A stretch of DNA of 6,509 bases, taken from the NCBI GenBank assembly GCA_031265725.1, contig JAISCH010000020.1, positions 1 through 6,509 of the forward strand. The letters run 5' to 3'. This document shows positions 1 to 4,898 of this stretch, in pieces; within the stretch, counting starts at the first letter, position 1; every line of letters begins with the position of its first letter. The stretch is from Propionibacteriaceae bacterium (GTDB lineage: Bacteria; Actinomycetota; Actinomycetes; Propionibacteriales; Propionibacteriaceae). Made by a program: the position numbers and the translations under genes. The notes below the pieces were generated by a model. It did no database searches. It was given only the letters and a program-made list of their open reading frames with translations, and was not told where the DNA came from.

Positions 1-1
1 C

Positions 2-514
2 GAGAACGGGGTGCGCACAGTCGAGCACGCCAACCTCATCGATGCCGCCGCCGCAAAGGCCGTCGCGGAAGCTGGCAGCTATATGGTGCCCACTTTGGTG
101 ACTTACGACGCGATGGACCGGCGCGGTGACGAGGTGCGGCTGACGCCGGAGAGCGCGGTGAAGAACACCCAGGTGCTGCAGGCTGGGAAAGACGCCATCC
201 GGATCGCTCGGGCGGCCGGGGCGAAGATCGGCTGGGGCTCCGACCTGATGGGAGACCTGGAGGACGAGCAACTCGCCGGTTTGCGCTTGCAGTGCGAGAT
301 TGAGGGCATTGAGCGGACGCTCGAATCAGTCACCGTGGTCAATGCCGAACTGATCCAACGGCCGGAACTCGGCCGTGTCCAACCTGGCTGCGTCGGCGAT
401 CTGCTGATCCTCGAAGGCGATGTGCTCGCCGATCCGACGCTGCTCTGGGATGAAACCAAGCCGCGCACAGTCATTCAGGCTGGCGCTGTGGTGTCCTGCG
501 CCCCGGCTGCATGA
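2..514 (+). CDS. Metal-dependent amidohydrolase, C-terminal part (5' end outside window)
   Basis: The reading frame is open from base 2 (E-N-G-V-R-T-V-E-H...), so this is the last ~170 residues of a longer protein; family members are usually 400 or more residues. The fragment resembles imidazolonepropionase-like / Xaa-Pro dipeptidase-like amidohydrolases (COG1228 type), cytosolic TIM-barrel enzymes that hydrolyse C-N bonds with a metal-activated water. Visible landmarks are the GVRTVEHANLID segment, whose His (bases 26-28) corresponds to a metal-ligand His; a VPTLVTYDAM strand; GWGSDLMG, whose Asp (bases 242-244) matches the conserved barrel Asp; and the C-terminal LGRVQPGCVGDLLILEGD segment, the usual return strand of the small beta domain. 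The family more often has His-Gly where this protein has His-Ala. The GTG at base 11 is inside the conserved segment and is not the true start. The MFS gene follows after 36 bases, so the enzyme probably acts on what that carrier imports. The substrate is unknown. Confidence 0.85.
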   Translation, partial: ENGVRTVEHANLIDAAAAKAVAEAGSYMVPTLVTYDAMDRRGDEVRLTPESAVKNTQVLQAGKDAIRIARAAGAKIGWGSDLMGDLEDEQLAGLRLQCEIEGIERTLESVTVVNAELIQRPELGRVQPGCVGDLLILEGDVLADPTLLWDETKPRTVIQAGAVVSCAPAA

Positions 515-537
515 CGCCCTAACTCATTTTGATACAT

Positions 538-543
538 GGAGGG
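538..543 (+). promoter_or_regulatory. Shine-Dalgarno of the MFS transporter gene
   Basis: GGAGGG lies 7 bases before the ATG at 551 and fixes that start. The spacer contains TTAATTAA, an A/T-only stretch that stands out in this G/C-rich DNA and should keep the start region unstructured. The upstream stop codon is only 24 bases before this site, which fits reinitiation within one mRNA. Confidence 0.8.
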
Positions 544-550
544 TTAATTA

Positions 551-1876
551 ATGAGCAATATTGAACCTACTGATGCCGAAGTAGCGAGTCCTGTTCCGAA
601 GAAAATGTCCACCGGCTATGTGATCGCCGGTATCTCGGGCAATATCCTGGAGTGGTTCGACTTCGGCATCTACAGCTATTTCGCCGTGGCTATCGCGGCC
701 AACTTCTTCCCGAAGAACGACGATCCGATCGTGGCGCTGATGAACACTTTCATGGTCTTCGGGCTGGGCTTCCTGGCCCGGCCGATCGGTGGCTTCCTTT
801 TCGGCCACTTCGGGGACCGGATTGGACGCAAAAACACCCTTTCCATCACCGTTGTGCTGATGGGGGTGAGCACGTTCGCAATCGGCTGCCTGCCCAGCTA
901 TTCGCAAGTGGGCGTGGCTTCCACCATGATCCTGGTGGTGCTGCGCGTCTGTCAGGGCATCTCCGCCGGTGGGGAATGGGGCAATGTGATCTCCTTCCTG
1001 GGCGAATTCTCCAAGCCGGGCAACCGGGGCTTCATCGTCAGCTTCTCCCAGGTCGGCTCGGCGGTCGGCCTGTTGATCGGCTCGCTGCTCGGGCTGTTGC
1101 TGTCTACCACGATGGCGCCGGAGGACCTGAACGGTTGGGGCTGGCGGGTGCCATTCCTGCTCGGCATCGCCATCGCCGTCTTCGGTTGGTTCATGCGCCG
1201 CAGCGTGGACGAGACGCCGGTCTTCAAAGAGAAGCAAGAAAATCAGGAATTGGTCGCTATTCCGATGGTCGAGGCCTTCCGGTCGCATTGGAAGACAATG
1301 ATCGCGGTCTTCTTGGTGACCGCTGGTGGGTTCACCGCATATTGGCTGATCCTGAGCTATATGCCCACCTATTTCCAGACCTTCCTCGATACCAGCCCGC
1401 AGGACGCCTATCTGTTGTCCAGTCTGACTCTGGTCGGGTACGGCATCATCCTGCCGATCTCTGGCATCCTCGCTGACAAGTATGGGCGCAAGCCGATCAT
1501 GCTGATTGGTGCTATCGGAATCATCGTGTTGAGCTATCCCATCGTCTCAGTGTTGGCTTCCACCAATATCCTGGGCTTGCGGATTCTGATGGTGATGATG
1601 CTGGCGATGATTTACGGCCTGATGAATTCAGCCTTCACTTCCGCGATGCCAGAATCCTTCCCGGCGAAGGTACGAGTCAGCGGCGTCTCGATTCCATACA
1701 ACCTGGGCAGTGCGCTATTCGGCGGCACCTGCTCCTACGTGGCGACCTGGCTGATCTCTTCAAATGACAACAATCCGATGATGCTGCCCATCTACATCAT
1801 CATCATGATGTGTGTCTCCCTGCTCTCCCTGATCTTCCTGATCAAAGAGACAGTCCACAAGGATTATTCCGCCTAG
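551..1876 (+). CDS. MFS transporter, metabolite:H+ symporter (MHS) type
   Basis: A 441-residue integral membrane carrier of the usual length for the family that includes ProP (proline/betaine), KgtP (2-oxoglutarate) and ShiA (shikimate). These import an organic solute together with protons across the cytoplasmic membrane. Family marks are GNILEWFDFGIYSYFA in TM1 (about residues 30-45), the loop 2-3 motif GDRIGRK at 88-94, RVCQGISAGGEWG at 132-144 (the MHS version of the TM4 motif), GWGWRVPFLLG at 195-205 after TM5, and a second motif A copy, GILADKYGRKP, at 305-315. Hydrophobic segments are consistent with 12 helices; both ends are short and hydrophilic. The start is supported by GGAGGG 7 bases upstream. 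It lies 36 bases after an amidohydrolase gene and is followed by a strong terminator, so it is the last gene of its operon. The solute cannot be read from sequence; a small acid, betaine-like compound or dipeptide-like enzyme substrate are all possible. Confidence 0.9.
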   Translation: MSNIEPTDAEVASPVPKKMSTGYVIAGISGNILEWFDFGIYSYFAVAIAANFFPKNDDPIVALMNTFMVFGLGFLARPIGGFLFGHFGDRIGRKNTLSITVVLMGVSTFAIGCLPSYSQVGVASTMILVVLRVCQGISAGGEWGNVISFLGEFSKPGNRGFIVSFSQVGSAVGLLIGSLLGLLLSTTMAPEDLNGWGWRVPFLLGIAIAVFGWFMRRSVDETPVFKEKQENQELVAIPMVEAFRSHWKTMIAVFLVTAGGFTAYWLILSYMPTYFQTFLDTSPQDAYLLSSLTLVGYGIILPISGILADKYGRKPIMLIGAIGIIVLSYPIVSVLASTNILGLRILMVMMLAMIYGLMNSAFTSAMPESFPAKVRVSGVSIPYNLGSALFGGTCSYVATWLISSNDNNPMMLPIYIIIMMCVSLLSLIFLIKETVHKDYSA

Positions 1877-1880
1877 CCAA

Positions 1881-1924
1881 CAAAAAGGGACCGGCTGCAG
1901 AATTCTGCGGCCGGTCCCTTTTTG
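1881..1924. terminator. Bidirectional rho-independent terminator between convergent operons
   Basis: Two 20-base arms (1881-1900 and 1905-1924) pair at 19 of 20 positions, the exception being a T/G that is a U-G wobble in + strand RNA. The loop is the 4-base AATT. The outer ends are five A on the left and five T on the right, with a GGGACCGGC core, so each strand gives a G/C-rich stem followed by a U-run. It begins 4 bases after the MFS stop codon and can also end leftward transcription from the toxin-antitoxin operon, which finishes at 1986. Confidence 0.95.
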
Positions 1925-1940
1925 CTATTGGTTGGTAAGT

Positions 1941-1974
1941 GTTCAGTCAAGACTCAACGCTGCTCACTCAGTGA
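1941..1974. repeat. Two adjacent short palindromes downstream of the antitoxin gene
   Basis: Bases 1941-1958 read GTTcAGTC-AAGACTcAAC, an 18-bp dyad with one mismatched pair per arm. Bases 1964-1974 read TCACT-C-AGTGA, a perfect 11-bp palindrome about a central C. The loops (0-2 and 1 base) are too small for RNA hairpins, so if they matter they would be protein-binding DNA. They lie between the bidirectional terminator and the antitoxin stop codon, with no promoter evident. Function unknown; chance is possible. Confidence 0.3.
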
Positions 1975-1985
1975 CAAATCCGCTG

Positions 1986-2264
1986 TCAGGCGACGAGTTC
2001 ACGCTCCATCAGCCATGCGCCGATGGCATCTCTGACTATGGCTGATTGCGTGACGTGATCAGCGATGGCCGCCGCTTCGATAGCCCGTTTATAGCCAGCT
2101 GGGATGCGCACATTCAGCGTTTCATCCTTCATGGCCGGACTGGGCGAGTGGCGTGCATACTCCACGACTTCAACACCAGGGAACCCGGCCAGCGCATTCG
2201 CCTCAATGGCGTCGATCATCTCATCAGTCAACTCAACCCCGTTGACTTTTCCCCATTTACTCAT
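1986..2264 (-). CDS. Ribbon-helix-helix (CopG-like) antitoxin, putative
   Basis: A 92-residue protein. Its second half fits a ribbon-helix-helix DNA-binding domain: a beta strand ETLNVRIP (48-55), helix A (about 56-68, GYKRAIEAAAIAD), a turn, and helix B starting TQSAIVRDAIGAWL (72-85). The N-terminal LTDEMIDAIEANALAGFPG is the kind of acidic helix common in actinobacterial CopG-type antitoxins, and the linker is expected to wrap the partner toxin. RHH proteins dimerise, bind short repeated operators and usually repress their own operon. The start is well supported: AGGAGG (2273-2278) lies 8 bases upstream, inside the end of the preceding gene, and the ATGA at 2264-2261 overlaps that gene's stop codon. 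Antitoxin second is the less common order for classical pairs but usual for BrnT/BrnA-like and related modules. By eye the DNA is less G/C-rich than its neighbours. The antitoxin role is inferred from the domain and pairing. Confidence 0.75.
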   Translation of the reverse strand: MSKWGKVNGVELTDEMIDAIEANALAGFPGVEVVEYARHSPSPAMKDETLNVRIPAGYKRAIEAAAIADHVTQSAIVRDAIGAWLMERELVA

Positions 2265-2551
2265 CGTTTCATCCTCCTAGCTCTATCTATCATGGCCACG
2301 GTTTCTTTCTGTGCTTTCATGCAGTGGATAACCAGCACTCCACCGGTCTCAAATACGACTTTGACGATCTGGATCAGATTGCCGTGGGTATTGAATCCGG
2401 TCAGTATCCACCGTTCTGAATCTGGCTCCCGGTGCAGCAGGACAGACCCAGTCTCGGTATACAGGGCGGCATAGATGTCCTCCCTGGTCTGGTCATGCTC
2501 CAGAGCGTGAGGATGAATCGTGATGCCGTCCACCCAACAAGCGTAACACAT
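2261..2551 (-). CDS. Small putative toxin of a type II toxin-antitoxin pair
   Basis: A 96-residue soluble protein I cannot place securely in a named family. Visible are I-T-I-H-P-H-A-L-E-H-D (10-20) followed by an acidic helix REDIYAAL (23-30), then alternating hydrophobic strands (VLLHRE, RWILTGF, LIQIVKVVF), and a final strand VLVIHCMKAQKE (72-83) leading into a basic C-terminal helix ending RARRMKR. This layout (N-terminal His region, central sheet, V-I-H-x-M-x-A-x-K-E near the end) recalls BrnT-like RNase toxins and small actinobacterial proteins encoded next to CopG antitoxins, but the exact BrnT signatures are not present. The assignment rests on size, strand pattern and a 4-base overlap with an RHH gene. 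No Shine-Dalgarno precedes the ATG at 2551; a -10-like TAGACT 14 bases upstream would give a leader of about 8 bases. A GTG at codon 7 (2533) is an alternative start. Confidence 0.65.
   Translation of the reverse strand: MCYACWVDGITIHPHALEHDQTREDIYAALYTETGSVLLHREPDSERWILTGFNTHGNLIQIVKVVFETGGVLVIHCMKAQKETVAMIDRARRMKR
2273..2278 (-). promoter_or_regulatory. Shine-Dalgarno of the antitoxin gene, inside the toxin gene
   Basis: AGGAGG on the minus strand, 8 bases before the antitoxin ATG at 2264, encodes the second-last Arg-Arg pair of the toxin. The much stronger site for the antitoxin than for the toxin (which has none) would favour antitoxin excess from a shared mRNA. Confidence 0.75.
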
Positions 2552-2594
2552 GACGTATCACACAAAGTCTATCCTCTTGTTACTCCCCGGAAAG
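2542..2594 (-). promoter_or_regulatory. Candidate toxin-antitoxin promoter with direct repeats
   Basis: On the minus strand TAGACT (2566-2571) fits an actinobacterial -10 box (TAnnnT); a -35 is only weakly matched (TTTCCG, 2588-2593, 16-base spacer). Predicted transcription starts near 2559, about 8 bases before the toxin ATG. Two head-to-tail 12-mers, CGTAaCACAtgA (2542-2553) and CGTAtCACAcaA (2554-2565) on the + strand, match at 9 of 12 positions and span the start site and start codon. Such spacing suits autorepression by RHH dimers bound side by side. The promoter is inferred. Confidence 0.35.
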
Positions 2595-2649
2595 GTGCGA
2601 CTAGCCTCCTGTGCTCTTGGATGGCTTGCAGAACCTTGCCGGATTCAAC

Positions 2650-3453
2650 TCAAGCTTTCTTCAGGGCGTCTTTGATCATCCGGGCGGCTATTACTAGCAG
2701 GAAGACGGCGAAGAGGACGTTGCCGACGAAGGGATCGATCCAGGCGGCGGTGGCTGCGCCGAGGGCACTGGTCGCGCAGGCTCCCACGCCGATGAAGAGT
2801 CCGGCGCTGAGGTCGACGTTGCCGCGCTTGAAATTGCCGATGGTGCCGGAGATCGCTGTCGGGATCATCATGGCCAGTGAGGTGCCCTTCGCCACCAGGT
2901 CGCTGGCCCCGAAGATCAGGATCAGCATCGGGACGACGACCAGGCCGCCGCCGATCCCCAGCAAGCCGGAGAGGATGCCGACGATCAATCCGAGCAGGAC
3001 CAGGGCAGCACCGAGCCAGAGGTCGATGTGCATCTGTGAGTCGCGGGAGGTGACCACGATGAAGAGCGAGACGACCACCGCGAAGAGGAAGCCGATGAAC
3101 GCCCAACGGATCGCCTTCCGGGGCAATTTGTCGAGCAGATGGCTGCCCAACTGCGCGCCCCCCACTGAGCCGATGACGATGAGCAGCGCGGCCAGCCAGT
3201 CAACGGCGTCCCGGGCCACATAGGAGAAGACCGCCACAATCGCCGTGGGCACAATCGCCGCCAATGACGTGCCGGAGGCCTTGCGCACGTCGAAATGGGC
3301 GAAGGTGAGCAGCAGTGGGACGATGATCGTACCGCCGCCGACTCCGAACAGGCCGGACATATATCCAGCGGCCACACCGATGGCGATGAAGAGCAGCCAA
3401 TGTTTCCAGGCTCTTTTCGGCGCTGGCAAGTCAGTCACGACGACTCCGTTCAT
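2650..3453 (-). CDS. TauE/SafE (TSUP) family sulfite/organosulfonate exporter-like permease
   Basis: A 267-residue membrane protein, the usual length for the TSUP family, members of which export sulfite, sulfonates or related anions. The internal duplication typical of the family is plain. First copy: GVAAGYMSGLFGVGGGTIIV (26-45) followed by ASGTSLAAIVPTAIVAVFSYV (59-79). Second copy: LIVGILSGLLGIGGGLVVVP (156-175) followed by AKGTSLAMMIPTAISGTIGNF (188-208). About eight hydrophobic segments are seen. The stop of the methyltransferase gene lies 17 bases upstream, so the two are probably one transcript. The ATG at 3453 has no proper Shine-Dalgarno, whereas a GTG at codon 6 (3438) has GGAG 5 bases upstream (3444-3447) and may be the real start, giving 262 residues. 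Substrate specificity in this family cannot be read from sequence; sulfite or a sulfonate is the default expectation, not a demonstrated one. Confidence 0.88.
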   Translation of the reverse strand: MNGVVVTDLPAPKRAWKHWLLFIAIGVAAGYMSGLFGVGGGTIIVPLLLTFAHFDVRKASGTSLAAIVPTAIVAVFSYVARDAVDWLAALLIVIGSVGGAQLGSHLLDKLPRKAIRWAFIGFLFAVVVSLFIVVTSRDSQMHIDLWLGAALVLLGLIVGILSGLLGIGGGLVVVPMLILIFGASDLVAKGTSLAMMIPTAISGTIGNFKRGNVDLSAGLFIGVGACATSALGAATAAWIDPFVGNVLFAVFLLVIAARMIKDALKKA

Positions 3454-3470
3454 TCCGGACTATTGTCGCA

Positions 3471-4664
3471 TCAAAATGACCGCTGGACGACGAATGCCCG
3501 CGCCCCGGCATCGGTAGGGGCCAGGATGAGGGTGGCTGAATTGTGGCCCCGGGGTCTCAAACGGCGACGCAGCACAGCCGGGTCGACGGCTAAGCCGCGA
3601 GTTTTCAACTCCAGAATGCCGATGTCATTGGCCTTGACCCAGGACCGCAGCGTCCGCTCGTCGAAGGCAAGTTCCGCGAGTACGGTGAATGCCGTTGCGA
3701 ATCCGCTTCGGATCAGTTGCTCGCTGGCGATGTAGCCGATACCGGGTCGCAGCGGCCAACCAGCCACGGCCTCAGCCACTTGCGTCACGCCACCGGCGCG
3801 GATGACCGCCGGATCAGGCTCGTAAAGATAACGGGGCTGGCCAGTGCGCTCAGCCGGAGCCGCCCTGGCTGGGATCGGCAATTCATCGCCTTGGGGCAGT
3901 AACAGCGCGGTGCGCGAGCCAGCCGGATAGGCGGCATTGCCTGACCACAGGCACAGTTCGACCAGTTCGCCGGACTCGCTCACCCAGACCGCGCCGAGCT
4001 CGTCCGGGATGAGGCTGTGCTCCAGACCGGGACCGGCCTTGACGCAGCCCAGTTGCTGACGCCGCAGCGCGTCGAGGCAGAATTCCCAACTGGGGCTGAG
4101 GTCTTCCAAGCGCCAACTCCGCCGATCGCCGGTGCGCCGCGCGGGGTCGAGAAAGACCGCTTGGTCAGCGGACTGGCCCACAGTGACGGATTCGTCTTGC
4201 TGGGCCGCCGCCTGGATCACTTCGGCAGCGCCGTCCGGACAGGCGGCGCGGAGGTTTGCCGCAGCCAGCACCGCCGTCACCGGATCACACTCGACCGCTC
4301 GCACCCGCAGACCGGCTCGGGCGAAGGCTATCGAGTCGGCGGCTATCCCGCAGCCCAGGTCGGTGACCGCACTAGCTCCCGCTGTCCGCAATTGCCCGGC
4401 CCGCCAACTGGCCACCGCCGCCCTGGTGGCCTGCTGCAAGCCGTCCGGGGTGAAGAAGAGCCGCGCGGCCGACTCGCCGAATTTGCCCACCGCCTTGCGG
4501 CGCAGGGCCACTTGGGTCAATGCCGCCGCAGACTGCTCCGGGGTCCAACGCTTGCGCATAGCGGAGCCAGCCGCCAGGCTGCGTGGGTCGGCAAACGCCG
4601 CCGCCTGTTCCAATGCCGGTTGCGCGGCTGGGGAAACCAGCCATTTAGCGGTCAGCAACTCCAT
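3471..4664 (-). CDS. Class I SAM-dependent methyltransferase with THUMP-like C-terminal domain
   Basis: A 397-residue cytosolic protein. The central part is a Rossmann-fold methyltransferase: TDLGCGIAADSIAFA (101-115) is the SAM-binding motif I, AVECDP (123-128) holds the acidic residue at the end of strand 2 that should contact the ribose, and AVFLDPARR (169-177) is motif IV, the D-P-A-R version frequent in this protein group. An alpha-helical N-terminal region of about 90 residues precedes it. The last ~85 residues (GYIASEQLIRSGFATAF... to RGHNSATLIL) match the THUMP-like domain found with such methyltransferases in actinobacteria. The domain name suggests an RNA substrate, but no target is shown by the sequence. 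No Shine-Dalgarno lies before the ATG; instead TAGACT sits 6 bases upstream, so the mRNA is probably leaderless. It follows metS by 96 bases with no terminator between, and precedes the TSUP gene by 17 bases. Confidence 0.85.
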   Translation of the reverse strand: MELLTAKWLVSPAAQPALEQAAAFADPRSLAAGSAMRKRWTPEQSAAALTQVALRRKAVGKFGESAARLFFTPDGLQQATRAAVASWRAGQLRTAGASAVTDLGCGIAADSIAFARAGLRVRAVECDPVTAVLAAANLRAACPDGAAEVIQAAAQQDESVTVGQSADQAVFLDPARRTGDRRSWRLEDLSPSWEFCLDALRRQQLGCVKAGPGLEHSLIPDELGAVWVSESGELVELCLWSGNAAYPAGSRTALLLPQGDELPIPARAAPAERTGQPRYLYEPDPAVIRAGGVTQVAEAVAGWPLRPGIGYIASEQLIRSGFATAFTVLAELAFDERTLRSWVKANDIGILELKTRGLAVDPAVLRRRLRPRGHNSATLILAPTDAGARAFVVQRSF

Positions 4665-4680
4665 ACACTCAGTCTATGGA
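4660..4680. promoter_or_regulatory. 21-bp palindrome over the methyltransferase -10 box and start codon
   Basis: Left arm TCCATAcACT (4660-4669), central C at 4670, right arm AGTcTATGGA (4671-4680): 9 of 10 pairs are complementary. The site contains both the minus-strand -10 hexamer TAGACT and the ATG of the methyltransferase gene. Its position is what a repressor operator would have. In a read-through RNA from metS, the six outer pairs (UCCAUA/UAUGGA) could fold over the AUG. Function is inferred. Confidence 0.45.
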
Positions 4681-4699
4681 TTGCCGACGGCGCTGCCAG
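4665..4699 (-). promoter_or_regulatory. Promoter of the methyltransferase-TSUP operon (leaderless)
   Basis: On the minus strand, -35 CTGGCA (4694-4699, four of six consensus bases), a 17-base spacer and -10 TAGACT (4671-4676). The hexamer ends 6 bases before the ATG at 4664, so transcription should start at or next to the A of the start codon. This matches the TAnnnT-N6/7-ATG layout of leaderless actinobacterial genes and explains the missing Shine-Dalgarno. Confidence 0.55.
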
Positions 4700-4760
4700 C
4701 GGCTCTCCACTCAGCAAGAGCGGTGTCGCGCCGTCCGGATAGATTGCACCGTCCGAGTCG

Positions 4761-4898
4761 CTAGTCTTCCTCGGCTGGCAAGCCCTCCGGCCAGTCGCTT
4801 AGCTCTGGCTTGCGCAGCAAGAAGATGGCGCTGGCGATCAGTCCGCCCCAGATGACGATGATCGAGAGAAGCAAAAGAATAACTGCTGGTGTGCTCAT
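4761..4898 (-). CDS. metS: Methionine/alanine import NSS transporter small subunit (MetS-like)
   Basis: A 45-residue protein with one membrane span (about residues 5-27, AVILLLLSIIVIWGGLIASAIFLL) followed by a short acidic cytoplasm- or surface-facing tail ending LSDWPEGLPAEED. It matches the small subunit that accompanies MetP in actinobacteria; in Corynebacterium glutamicum MetPS is a sodium-dependent methionine/alanine importer and the small subunit is needed for activity. The start is firmly set: the ATGA at 4898-4895 overlaps the stop codon of the large subunit by 4 bases, and AAGGAGG (4906-4912) lies 7 bases upstream within that gene, giving translational coupling and near-equal subunit amounts. 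The gene is easily missed because the same frame stays open far upstream. No terminator hairpin follows it. Confidence 0.88.
   Translation of the reverse strand: MSTPAVILLLLSIIVIWGGLIASAIFLLRKPELSDWPEGLPAEED

Noticed and set aside
548..1288. 246-residue minus-strand frame within the MFS gene
   Set aside because: Rich in H, D, E, Q and R with no pattern of a folded protein; mirror of transmembrane codons on the other strand.
2046..2474. 142-residue open frame on the + strand opposite the toxin-antitoxin genes
   Set aside because: No ribosome binding site and no recognisable domain; it runs antisense to two overlapping minus-strand genes that have domain and start-site support.
2566..2571. 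McbR-type TAGAC-N6-GTCTA operator suggested by the TAGAC at this promoter and at 4671-4676
   Set aside because: Neither copy has the GTCTA partner at the required distance; TAGACT is better explained as a -10 box.
2432..3223. 263-residue open frame on the + strand opposite the TSUP gene
   Set aside because: Composition is the low-complexity S/T/P/R-rich mix of an antisense shadow, and the opposite strand carries a clear duplicated TauE/SafE protein.
4665..4760. Possible terminator hairpin between metS and the methyltransferase
   Set aside because: Short G/C dyads such as CGCTG-c-CAGCG are present but have no usable loop and no T-run, so I do not call a terminator.
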